Positions 25,701-35,900 of a stretch of 64,000 bases of DNA are shown piece after piece. The notes beneath the pieces are model-generated. The model saw only the letters and a program-made list of their open reading frames with translations, did not search any database and was not told the origin of the DNA. How positions within the stretch are numbered: position 1 is the first letter of the stretch; every line of letters starts with the position of its first letter. Made by a program: the position numbers and the translations under genes. The stretch comes from Colius striatus (taxonomy: Eukaryota > Chordata > Aves > Coliiformes > Coliidae), in assembly GCF_028858725.1 (NCBI RefSeq), contig NC_084766.1, forward strand, positions 29,433,001 through 29,497,000. Reading direction: 5' to 3'.

Positions 25701-27526
25701 GGTCAGCTCTGTATAGTTCAGAATCATAGAATCATTTAGGTTGGAAGGAACCTTTAAAGGTTATCTAGTCCAACCCCTCTGCAATCAGCAGGGACATCTT
25801 CAACTAGATTGCTCAAAACCCCATCCAACTTGATCCTGAATGTTTCCAGGGGTGGGGCACCTACCATCTCTCTGGGCAACCTGTTCCTGTGTTTTACAAA
25901 CCCTCGTTGTAGAAAATTTTTCTTCTATGTTGTCTAAATCTCCCCTCTTTTTGTTTCCTCTTGCCCTATTACTGCAGGCCCCCGTAAAACGTTTGTCTCC
26001 ATCTTTCTTCCCTCCTTTAAGTACTGAAAGGCTAGAAGGTCTTCCCAGAGCCACTTTTTCTCCAGGCTGAACAGCCTCAACTCTCTCAGCCTATTATCAT
26101 GAAAGGGATGTTTCTTTACCTCTTTGTCACAGAGGTGTCACCTATGTCATCTACTAGCAGACTCCAGTCTTCAGTCTGCAAATCGGCCAAAAGCAATTGC
26201 TGGAGCATTCAGCACACATAATGATCTGCATTAGTACTTCAGTTACTGCTGTCAGAACTCAAATAAGGGACTCAAATCCCTGTAGGTACCTTCCAAATTT
26301 TGGAAATAGATGGGGATGTAGATGTGGCTTGTTTTAGAGACACTGTCTACAATCAAGTTCACATGGACAATCAGAGTAATTTCAGACACCTTATCTTGGT
26401 TTCAGCATGACTACTTCCACTTGTTTTCAGTCTTGTCTAGTAGGTATAGTGGTTCCTGATCCTGAGACGCTTCCAGAATTTGCAGCAAAACTGGGAATAA
26501 AGGGTTCCTATGAAGATGTCTGCAAAAATCCAGTGAGTGGCTTTGTGTTTTTAGCGGGTTAGACAGAATTTAGTTCTGAAGTCCAGTCTTGCATTGTTTA
26601 GACTTCATTCTGCTCACCATTTTTTTTTTTTCTTTTTGGTAAATTAAACTGGCTTAATATTGAGTGAGTCATGCAAACAAAGTAAAATCTGCAAGTCTTA
26701 TAACATTTCAAGGACTATCACTGCTTCTTTTCCAATGAGAAGATAGATGTGACCTTGTAGTGGCCTTAGTATGAGAAATCTTGAAATAGGTACATACATT
26801 CTTGGCAACTTCAGTTTTCACTGACTAAGCAATAGGCATGGTCTTGAGCTGCAATTACAAAATGGCAGCTTTACCCACTCTGTTCCTCCTATTTCTTCTA
26901 GGCAGTGAAGAAAGCTATTTTAGAAGATATGGTTGGGCTGGGGAAACAAGCTGGCCTTAAATCCTTTGAACAAGTAAGTATTTCCAAATTCTACTTGTAA
27001 CAAACACCTGTGTTGCTAATGCAGTGGCTGAGAAGCCTTCATTCCTGTTTTGATGGTGATAGGATGGGACCCAAGATAGCTGTCCTAGGCAACTGAATGA
27101 AGTAGGCAGTGAAACACTGGCTATCTGCCTGTCTCTTGAAGGAGGAGAGAAGTGGGCAACAGTAGCAATTGCCATGAAGTGGTTCACCCTAGCCTGCAGG
27201 AGCTGTACTGGAGTTGCAGCTTATCCTTGATGTGTCAGAAAGGAGTTTAACTTGCATCAGAAACCAGTTCAGTTCCTGGAGCTTCTGAGACTGAGTCCTT
27301 GCACTGAACTCAAGGAAGCTGGGAAGAACTGTTGTTTGTCCTTGTAAGTAATCGTGACACATGCTAAACTATTTTTTCCTTATAGGTCAAAGACCTGTAT
27401 ATCCACACAGAGATGTTCACTGTAGAAAATGGACTCTTGACACCAACGCTGAAGGCAAAACGAGCAGAGCTTGCTAAATTCTTCCAGATGCAGATTGAGG
27501 CCCTCTATTCCAATATGCAAGACTAA
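16615..27526 (+). CDS. ACSL5: Long-chain acyl-CoA synthetase 5 (20 coding exons, spliced)
   Basis: It activates long-chain fatty acids to acyl-CoA with ATP and CoA through an acyl-adenylate, at mitochondrial and ER membranes. The joined coding exons give 2052 nt and 683 residues, the length of human ACSL5, with every junction in phase and all introns GT-AG. A hydrophobic N-terminal anchor covers residues 8-33, with the ACSL5-like stretch [13 protein letters not shown]-superfamily motifs follow in order: P-loop FTSGTTGNPKG (260-270), [10 protein letters not shown] (304-313), GAAP (419-422), AYGQTEC (442-448), the FACS signature from [10 protein letters not shown] to DRKK (518-542), and the C-terminal lysine segment PTLKAKR (657-663). 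The N-terminus and C-terminus (SNMQD) match ACSL5 better than ACSL1 or ACSL6. Introns run from 74 to 1056 nt. Exon coordinates are given separately. No truncation or frameshift was found. Confidence 0.97.
17302..17410 (+). CDS. ACSL5: ACSL5 coding exon 2
   Basis: Residues 53-88 plus one base: GGARRGAI to FQRGLHAS. Acceptor 'ttcctag', donor GTAAGC. Confidence 0.95.
18010..18074 (+). CDS. ACSL5: ACSL5 coding exon 3
   Basis: Residues 89-110, containing the family block [18 protein letters not shown]. It returns the frame to phase 0; donor GTGAGC. Confidence 0.95.
18154..18255 (+). CDS. ACSL5: ACSL5 coding exon 4
   Basis: Residues 111-144, ending in the ACSL-conserved [10 protein letters not shown]. 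Only 79 nt of intron separate it from exon 3. Confidence 0.95.
18583..18682 (+). CDS. ACSL5: ACSL5 coding exon 5
   Basis: Residues 145-177 plus one base: [14 protein letters not shown] and [12 protein letters not shown], a strongly conserved ACSL block. Confidence 0.95.
19739..19917 (+). CDS. ACSL5: ACSL5 coding exon 6
   Basis: Residues 178-237. This is the variable part between conserved blocks; [15 protein letters not shown] and [11 protein letters not shown] align with ACSL5. Acceptor 'ttctatag', donor GTAGGT. Confidence 0.93.
20596..20628 (+). CDS. ACSL5: ACSL5 coding exon 7 (33 nt)
   Basis: Residues 238-248, [11 protein letters not shown]. It is very short and a multiple of three, so skipping it would keep the frame. 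Acceptor 'taacacag', donor GTAAGT. Confidence 0.9.
20844..20895 (+). CDS. ACSL5: ACSL5 coding exon 8
   Basis: Residues 249-265 plus one base. It carries the first half of the nucleotide-binding P-loop, CFTSGTT. Confidence 0.95.
21418..21491 (+). CDS. ACSL5: ACSL5 coding exon 9
   Basis: Residues 266-290. It completes the P-loop with [12 protein letters not shown], so the ATP-binding motif is split by a 522-nt intron. Confidence 0.95.
21939..22016 (+). CDS. ACSL5: ACSL5 coding exon 10
   Basis: Residues 291-316, with the conserved [14 protein letters not shown]. Confidence 0.95.
22211..22345 (+). CDS. ACSL5: ACSL5 coding exon 11
   Basis: Residues 317-361: [16 protein letters not shown] and the conserved [19 protein letters not shown]. 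Confidence 0.95.
22825..22959 (+). CDS. ACSL5: ACSL5 coding exon 12
   Basis: Residues 362-406, including [18 protein letters not shown]. Followed by the shortest intron of the gene, 74 nt. Confidence 0.95.
23034..23129 (+). CDS. ACSL5: ACSL5 coding exon 13
   Basis: Residues 407-438, [19 protein letters not shown]. It holds the GAAP turn of the adenylation domain. Confidence 0.95.
23668..23740 (+). CDS. ACSL5: ACSL5 coding exon 14
   Basis: Residues 439-462 plus one base. [14 protein letters not shown] is the adenylation-site motif that contacts the acyl-AMP intermediate. Confidence 0.95.
24597..24685 (+). CDS. ACSL5: ACSL5 coding exon 15
   Basis: Residues 463-492: [17 protein letters not shown] to NNEGE. 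Donor GTGGGT is weaker than most in the gene. Confidence 0.95.
24781..24897 (+). CDS. ACSL5: ACSL5 coding exon 16
   Basis: Residues 493-531: [19 protein letters not shown], then the first half of the FACS signature, [14 protein letters not shown]. Donor GTGAGT. Confidence 0.95.
25350..25493 (+). CDS. ACSL5: ACSL5 coding exon 17
   Basis: Residues 532-579: the second half of the FACS signature and the hinge, [20 protein letters not shown]. Confidence 0.96.
25721..26120 (-). mobile_element. CR1 LINE fragment in ACSL5 intron 17, antisense
   Basis: It opens with 'gaatcatagaatcattta' and 'ggttggaaggaacc', the reverse complement of the CR1 3' terminus. It continues through 'ctctgggcaacctgttcc' and 'tctccaggctgaacagcc'. 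It is 5'-truncated, diverged and lies opposite to the host gene. Confidence 0.9.
26431..26532 (+). CDS. ACSL5: ACSL5 coding exon 18
   Basis: Residues 580-613: [20 protein letters not shown], then [11 protein letters not shown]. Start of the mobile C-terminal domain. Confidence 0.95.
26902..26973 (+). CDS. ACSL5: ACSL5 coding exon 19
   Basis: Residues 614-637, [10 protein letters not shown] and GLKSFEQ. Confidence 0.95.
27386..27526 (+). CDS. ACSL5: ACSL5 coding exon 20 (terminal)
   Basis: Residues 638-683 and the TAA stop. It includes [13 protein letters not shown] with the conserved C-terminal-domain lysines, and ends YSNMQD. Confidence 0.95.
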   Translation, partial: VKDLYIHTEMFTVENGLLTPTLKAKRAELAKFFQMQIEALYSNMQD

Positions 27527-29560
27527 GTGACCAGTTTAGATTAAACTGCTGGGAGTATCCAAACAAATCTGTGACACTACATGACCTATGAACAACACGG
27601 GCATGAGTGGAGGGGAGCAAGGAAAACTTAAATGTATTGTTTCTGGAATCCTGGGAAAAATACTTTCAGAAGAAGATGGCTATAGTATAACTGACAACTG
27701 GCAGTGTTCACATCTTGCAGGACTATGCATCAGCTGTCTAGGCAAAGCCAGAACTTTCATCTTCCTTGGACTGGGACTGAAGTGCAAAAACCACTCAAGA
27801 GCCTCAGCCTTAAAGGCAGCTGTACGCACTTGTCATCATCAAAAGCAAACAATGTTTTCCTGCTTGAACTATGAACTCCATTGTGACCTTTTGTGGATTA
27901 ATCTACAATCAGACTGAACTCTTTGATGCAGTTACATGTATTTTGGAGGGGAGATAATTAAAAAACTTAAGTGCAGGAAAACAGCACTTCAGTTTCCACT
28001 CAGGATGCTATAACCTGCCTCAGCACAAGCTGCCATAATAGGAATTGGAGTTTAATACCTGTTCAGGAAGTACAGAAGTGAATTTCTAGTTCCCAGCCTT
28101 GCACTAAACAGTATAGGTTGCTTGTGATGAAAATGAGTAGTCTGATGTTAACTGGTTTACAAAGTACATGTGTCTGAAGCAAACATAGGTTATACTCTAG
28201 TATGGGAGGCCCTGATCAGTTTTCACACATGTTCTCAAATGCAATCAATGGCAGTTAAACCCTCTACACTTACAAATCTGAGCCTGGTAAGTGGAAAACT
28301 TTAGCTGTCATTCCTAAAGATGCAATAAATTGTAACTGCACAATCAAACTGAAGCCTATGAGTCACTTGTTTCTCTGCTGCACTCTGTCAGCTGCAGGTT
28401 TCCTGCTGCCTGGGTATGAATAGCTGCAGCTAGAACACAACTGCTGCAGAAAAGCTAACTTGCTTCCTACGCTGCCTCTGCTTAGCCCCAGCTCAAGCCA
28501 TGAGGTGTAAGACAGTTCCAAACCAAATGTTGCTCCTCTACTCAACTTTTCTTGTAGCAAGGCAATATGGGCTAAAGTCTTCAGCATAAACTCATTCTTC
28601 CAGCTCTGCCTAACACATGAAGTAAGACTTCAGGTATCATTTTTTTCTAGGGCTAAAGCTGCTTCTTTACAAAACTATTTTGTCAGGATGTATATGGATT
28701 CTATCTTTAGAAACATCATCAATTGGTGTATTCTGTTTCTTCTGACAGTTCTTCCCTGCATACTACTCCGCTGTCCAAAAGATGATACTGTGCTAACACA
28801 ATGTAATATGGGGGGAGAATATGTGTAGGTTTCCTATGCCTATTCTCCTTGCCTGTACCAGAGCCTTGGAGCTGGTGGCTGTTTCCCTGTTTAATGCTCT
28901 TGGTCAGATATCCCAAAAGGAAAACAAGCAGCAGATTTGTTGGACAGGAAAGACGTACTCCTTGCTGTGACACAGCTCTAGCTTTGACTAGTAAAAGCAA
29001 CTGACCCATTGCTATTACTAGTTTAGGCAATTAAACTTCTTCTTACCATGGCAAACTGCAGTGCTTTAGATTTTCCTGTCTCCGGCATCTGCTAGTAGCT
29101 GTTACAAATAGGGAACCAAATGAGTAATGGCACTGTCTGAATAATACAGCAACTTCAGTATAAAATGGTCTTGGGTACCGCTTCTCCTGCATGAATGGTT
29201 TCCAATATAGGTCTGAAGTGTAATCAGGAATACTTTGGGCATGCTGGCATTGAAATAGCGCAAAAATTATTTCAGGCTACTGTTTGAGCACTAAAGAAAG
29301 CTACAGCAGCCTTGAAGCAGTGTTACACCCAGTGAACAAAGATTTGTGGTAAGGATGGGTATAGGTATAACAAAGTTAAATTCTCTGCTACTTTTTCCTT
29401 GGGCTACAGATATTGGTGCTAAAATAACATCCAGTCTTCTCTACTTGCTTTAAAAAGCTCTCCTCTAGTTGCTGTCCATTATGAATTGATCCATTTGGGC
29501 TGCAGTATAGATGTGTGTATATGCTGAATAAAGAGATACCATGACTAATAAAAAATAATT
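27527..29560 (+). other. ACSL5: ACSL5 3' UTR with at least two polyadenylation signals
   Basis: Canonical AATAAA hexamers lie at 28324-28329, 29527-29532 and 29547-29552. The distal pair coincides with the point where + strand composition changes back to A-rich, so the long form probably ends near 29.56 kb. A short form ending near 28.35 kb is also possible. The exact cleavage sites cannot be fixed from sequence. Confidence 0.6.
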
Positions 29561-32340
29561 CACATAAGGCAGATATTTGATTTGAATGTTGACAATAGAT
29601 TCCTTTTACTTAACAAATTGGAAACAACTCATATGTACTGCATCAAGAATTAGACTGCCTGACTTTTAGCTCTCCAAATCACAAAAGAATACCAAAATAC
29701 AATTTTTAAGTGTAATTTCCTTCCATCGCTATGAAACAACAGCTCTAACTGGAACTTGGTAATTAGTAGTTAGTGTCTTCTGTTCCTGATCCAGACAGGA
29801 AGCATTCAGAGGGAGCTACTGAATCAAAATGTATAATTTGGCTTTAATAAGGTTCTTATTTCAATGAACACTCTCAAGACACCTCTAGAATAACTCCCTA
29901 ATACCAGAGCTAGGCAACTCAATTGTATAAATGAGAGAACATGCAAATCACTGGCTTCTTAGCATGGAAAGTTCTCTTCTCCTGGTTACTTCCTTGCATT
30001 TGAAACAGTAACTAGAGGGCAGACATTTAAACTGTAGCAAGAGCATGTATTTGCTCAGTTCTCAAGAGACCTGGATTAAAATCAGAACCTTCTTAGTTAA
30101 TAGTAGCGAGGAGGAGCGAACTCTTTCATCATTCCCTTTACTGTTGGTAATCACCACAAAGGTACCAGGCACAAGAATACCAGTGCTAGTCTTTTGCACA
30201 GCCTCTTGTATACTGTAATCTAGTGCCTTCCATGTTAAGGACGGAGACACCTGGCACAGGCAGTGGCTTCACTGCAAAGAAGAGTCTCTTCAGATTGGAG
30301 ACCAAAGCAAGGATAGATAAGTAAAAAGGCAAATGTTCATCGATGTGGTGGTTGAACAAGCTGCCCGAGATGTCCATTTACCATAGCCAGTATTGTTTGC
30401 TTTTATGACAGATTCTGTTTCTGGTTTGGTGCAGAACCTGCCTCAATTAAAGTAGGTAGCTATTTTTTATTATCCTATTTCATTGTTTTCCTTTAAATAG
30501 GACACCAGGGTTCCACTTCAGTATGCACTTATCCTTACTTTCCATCATACTACAGCCTGAGCTAGGCTGGTGTGCTGTTACAAGTCTAGACTTGCTGTTA
30601 GATGACTGAAAGGATGCAAAGCTCAAAACTGCAAATAAAAAGAGCAATTCTGCCTTTTATATCCGCTCCTTGGAAGCAGATCTGGAAGGAGCCTTTTATA
30701 TCTGCTCCTGTGGAAGATAATGGTCTTCCACAAGCAAAAAAGCAGGGAGAATGAAGAAGAAAAAAACATAGAATGGGATGGTAAAAAGGAAGGAAAAGAA
30801 AACCTACTAACATTAAGAGGCAAGAGTTCCTTAGAGGTGCTTTGTCTTTACACTTCATGCTCTGACAGTTTCAGCAATGGAAAAACAGCTTGCATGTTGT
30901 TGCCTGCAGAACCTCTAACACCTTTAGGAGGCATGAATTTTGGTTTGGCTGGTTGGTTGTAGGCAAGCACTGCAGGCTGAAGGTACTTTAATTGTAAACA
31001 GAAACATGGGTTACCCATGCCAAAAAAGAGAAGAGGTAGGAGACTTCATTTTACCCTCAAGAAGACGAAAACAAAAAATCCCCCACAGATAGTTAATTTC
31101 AGATTCTAACTGTACTTCTGAAGCAGAGCCTCAGGGCATGCTGTAGTTCAGTATACATCTTGGTCTGCAAAATTCGGCTCAGATGAAAGATGAAATAGAT
31201 TTGAAGATGCTCCTCCATGACTAAAAGATATCCAGTCCTCTATAAACAGATCACAGCTCATGATCTGTGGTCATTAGCGCTAATAATCTGTTCCTATTAC
31301 ACAGCTAACTGGTGCCTGCTAATATAGATAGCAGGTATTTAATCATTTCAAAGTCAAGAACAAGAGGTCATTAGCTGCTAGCTTCTTCAGCTGGAAGACA
31401 AGCTCGTTTACATAATCTCTGGTTCTAGACTCCAGACACTGAACAGATACCTGTGCATTTGAGACTAAGAGTATTACAGTGTGGAGATTTTCATATTAAT
31501 TTTTTCCTATATTCCAAAACAGCTACATCCTGCTGAGTTACGGCCTTTCAGCTCTTGCTAGCAGAAAAACTAGGAGTATGATACACTCCTACATCTCTAG
31601 TGAAACTCGCTTCTAGGAGTGCTTTGATTTCAAGAGGGGCAAAAGCACCTGTTTGCAAACTAATCAAACTGAACACTAGCTCTTCCTTGCCACAGCTCAG
31701 AGACAACCTGGGATCATGTCTCACAATCAGCACTAATGCACAGCAAAGTGGAAGTAATAAAAAACTGGCTTTGTAATGGAGATACAGTCTGAGTAAGACC
31801 ATACAGGAATAAGGTTGGCTTGTCTGTATGTAGTACAGACACTTAATATTGTTTAAGAAACAGTTATCTGCCTGAGACAACTCATGCAGGTGGAGGTAAG
31901 CTGGATGGCAATTTAAAGCAGTAATTTCTAAAATCCTCTCAACATACAATTAAACTATGAGAAAACAAATCCACCTGCTGCATTTAGGATACATTTAGAA
32001 AGGCTTCAGCTGGTACAGGTTACTCCATTTTAAGGGATTCCTTCTAGTAATCCATGCTAGGTGCTAAACAGAAATGTTTCAGGAAAGGTGTTTATCAGTA
32101 GCAACTAGGCTCACCAAAATTTTCACTCTTGGCACTACTGCTTCCTTTCACTCTGAGGTGAGGATTTCACAGGGAACAGAGACAGCTGGCTCTAATTTTT
32201 TGCCATTAAAAGCACAGAATATTCTTATAGCAAGTGCTGGCCTTTCTGATCTCAAAAGACAACTTACGACAGTGAAATATTTACTTCCCAGTCAGTTCAT
32301 ATTCGCATGCCTATAAAGTTCTTGGAGGTCTAAGAACAAT
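29561..32340. other. Tail-to-tail spacer between ACSL5 and ZDHHC6
   Basis: No exon or clear mobile element was recognised. The + strand is A-rich, so it may partly be a long ZDHHC6 3' UTR or readthrough. It contains an imperfect tandem duplication near 30.65 kb. Confidence 0.5.
30652..30729. repeat. Diverged tandem duplication, about 39-bp period
   Basis: 'gccttttatatccgctcc' at 30652 recurs as 'gccttttatatctgctcc' at 30691, each followed by 'tggaag'. Two copies only. Confidence 0.7.
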
Positions 32341-32826
32341 TAAATTCACAAGTGAATATGAATGTATCATTTATTTGAGGTGGACAATTCACATCATAAA
32401 AAGTCACAGGTAACAAATTTTATCTTGAATTTGAATCAGATGTTTATTTTAGAGTATTCAGGGGCAGCGTCAGAGAAAGTAAACCACAAAAGATAAGCAG
32501 CACGCATCACAATCAGATGCGGTGGAGGAAAAAACCCTAAAATATGAACCCTCAGAATGCAATTTAAAACAGCAAAGAGGAAAAAGCCTGACTTGGGATG
32601 AGAAAGGTGCATCTTGAAGACAATCCACTGAATGGCTTCTTCAATTATTTATTATTAAAAAAGTATGCAGATCATGGCACAGACATATCCAACCCTTTCA
32701 GCTCTGAGGAAAAGAAAACCATGTCCTAATATATTCATTGCATAAGTCTGAAGTGATACAAAGAAAATTTCAAGTAAAGGATTGTGGTTTGAAGTAAAAA
32801 TTCTTCTTATTTAAAAAATGAGAAGG
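32341..32826 (-). other. ZDHHC6: ZDHHC6 3' UTR with candidate poly(A) signals
   Basis: On the minus strand, AATAAA occurs at 32648-32653, 32443-32448 and 32370-32375, all downstream of the stop codon. Which one is used cannot be told from sequence. Confidence 0.55.
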
Positions 32827-32930
32827 CTATCTGTTTTTCTTCTCTCCATCCACTGGTTGATCCGTTTCTGAGTCATATTGGCATTTTTCCACACATTTCC
32901 TAGGGAACCAGCCTCGTTCTCTTATTCCAC
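32827..32930 (-). CDS. ZDHHC6: ZDHHC6 coding exon 10 (terminal)
   Basis: Encodes GGIRERGWFPRKCVEKC and the end DGEKKNR plus TAG. Acceptor on the minus strand reads 'catgtcttaag'. The preceding intron is 1672 nt. Confidence 0.95.
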
Positions 32931-35900
32931 CTTAAGACATGAAAAGTTGCATTAACTTGGAACAAAACATGACCCACTGCAGAGGTAAAACATAGGACTG
33001 GAAGAGACATCAAGAGGTTACCTAGGTTATTTTCTTCTCCAAGGCAGGACATCTAAGTCATTCCTAATGTCATTGCCTGGGGATGTGTGGATTCTCTCCC
33101 ACTGCCTAAAATGTTCTCAGATATCTCCAAAGTTTTTCAGTGCTCTACCTTCCTTACTGGAGAAAATCTATCCTAATTCCCTATCTTTCCATCTAAGTCA
33201 AGTTCACAACTCCTTTTTCTACATAACGGACACAGAAAGCAGCTGACAACCTTTTCTGCAACAGACTTAATGCAGTTGATGACTACTGGCACATAGCCTA
33301 AAGGCCTTCTCCTGTCTCTTTTTCCTCTCCAGGTAAGCCATCCAAATTCTTTCCTCTTTTCCTTATAAGTCATATATTCTGATTATTTTCTTTGTTTTCC
33401 TTTACAGCTGATCTTCCTCTTTCCTGAGATGCAGTAACTGCTTTTACTTGTGGCAGTAGTTCAGTTGAATCTCTGCCAATGTTGAGCAGGATGGAAGGAT
33501 TACTTCATGTATCTGGGAAGGTACATGCTTTTTTCTTAGACTCATTTCTTTTTGTTGACTCATTTTAAGATTATGATTGACTCTTTTTCTCAGAAGTACT
33601 GCTACTTAATCATTAATTTTTCCATCTTGCTATAGTGCAGCTTGTTATTGCTGCTTATTTATAGCATTTCGTTAAGACATTCCTAACAAACCTCACCCTA
33701 TTTCTGAAGCCCAGTTCTCCAAAGTGTCAATGTTATTTTGAATTCTAATTCAGCCTCTCAGTATATGCCAAGTTTCCCACCCAGACCACATTTCACTCAC
33801 ATTTCAATATAGCACAGATATCTCCTGTTTATCTTCATAACAAGCCACACAATACAAACTATTACCATGCTCACTTGAATGATTCACTTAGGTTTGACAT
33901 TTGAAAGAGCTCTCTATGGTGAGCTGACAAGAACTTCTAGCCCATGAAAGTCTCAGATCTCCCATAAAAAAACCCATCATTTTCAATGTTGTGACTGTTG
34001 GCTGCCTCTTTTTGGCCAACAAAGAACATACATGCAATGAATTAATAACTGTTTGGAAGAGGCAACAGAATCCAATGCATCCTCTGGCAGGTAAAATTTT
34101 AGTTCAGTCCTAAGCAGGAAGACTAAAGTAAAAAATGTAAAAATTTCAATGCAACTGGCTGTGATGTGGTCTCTCTGCAGACAAAACATCCCCTTGTTTT
34201 TAAGATGTGCAAAGACTAAACTCAGGTTTTACAGGTATACGTGGTGTTTAGGTAGGATATCTGAACGTGTTTAAAAGAGACCACTATTTCAATATATAAA
34301 AAAAAATCATCATTAACTTCTTTAAAGTCTAAGAAGTGTCCCCCTTCCCACTCAACCTTTATTAAGCTGTTAGATAGTGTTCTTTCACTCTGACAGATCA
34401 AAGTTCGTCAGAAATGGCAAGTTTACCAGATATAAAGAGTAAAAACTGTGGATATGGTTTCAGAGGGGAGAGAAGCTAACACCCGTAAGGCCAGTCATTA
34501 TACATTCTGAAAACTGAACAAGTAATATTGTCCACATTTCTAGACAGCTATACAATTGCTTTTCAATTTGCAGCAGAAAAAGTGAAAATAACTGCTTCAT
34601 ACCATTAGCAGCTGAGTCAAGAATCTTCTCACCATACATCCAGTGTCTGGGGAAGAGAGCACAATAGGTAATTAGATGCCAGAACTTATCTCAGTCTTTC
34701 TTTTAACCAAACAAAAAGTTGTTGAGCCACTAACTTTAAGCCTCTTGTGGCTAAAATCAGATCCCCTTTACTCAGTGCAATTCTAGGTTCTTCAGTGCAT
34801 GGTGTTGTGAAGAACGTTTTAACACCTTTAGTCACGGGGCAGCAGACACCACTGTAATCTTCCACTGCTTGATAACGCACCTGTAAATTTGAACAGAAGA
34901 TGGCAATGTGTTATTGTAAGGAGTTATGGCCTTGCTGACAGTTTCATAAAACACAACAAAAAAAAAAATCAATTAAAGCATACTGTTGGGTTTGAGCATA
35001 ATGAGAATGGCTGTCAAAAGCACTCCAAATTAAATGTTTAAAATGAAGCACGTTCATCTTTATTATCATGTTTCTTACCATCTGGAAACAAAAAGACAAA
35101 TGCAAAGAAAGCTAAATGCTAAGTTTAATTAAGCAGAGGTTGCGGCACAGCATTTGTGCAGAAACATAAAGTCTTTATTTAGTTACTACATTTAAAAATG
35201 AAGAAGACAATTAGTCTCTACAGTTACTTATATTTCAAAGTCATTTCAGACCAAACTTCACAAATACTTACACTTCTTACTCGCTTGTCTGCTTTCTGTT
35301 TCAGTTGCTCTATCTATAAATGATTATAAATAGAAATTTAGGCAATATTTAGTTTAAGAAGATTTGTGTATTCAACACAGAATTAAGTCAGGTATTGAAA
35401 CTATCCAACAAACACAGGAAATATCATTATCATTTCATTAAAAGCATTCACAAAAGCATAACTTTTTTGTCTATCAAAAATTGAAGAACATTTGACAGGA
35501 CTATTATAGCTATTTCTAAATTACTATATTTATAATTAGATATTTGTAAATAACCAGATGAATATTTCTGCAAAGGAAAGCAGGTAATCAACAGTGGGGA
35601 GGATTAACACGGGATATCACCTGAAGATCAATTACCGTCAAACTGTATTGATGACAGCCATCTCTTACTGGCCAATCCAGGCCATCTCCCTCAGGAATCC
35701 CAGACCATGTAAACACTTGCTTGAAGTTCTTCCATTTACTTCCCATGTCATAGGGAAAAATAAAAGTCTCACCCGTTTGGTAGTACTGGATTCTGTCTTT
35801 GGCCTGGAAAAGAATTGAGAAATAGAGTACATAAAAACATACTCTACAAACTCCATTTGAGCAATAAGTATTAAGAAGGCCAGGTCATAAGGTCAGTGTG

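Noticed and set aside
31548-31949. 133-codon minus-strand frame in the tail-to-tail spacer
   Set aside because: No recognisable domain, no promoter or start context, and within the length expected by chance in this amount of sequence.
35740-35760. Apparent frameshift in ZDHHC6 exon 6
   Set aside because: A miscounted T in the first reading; the sequence reads IFPYDMG in frame.
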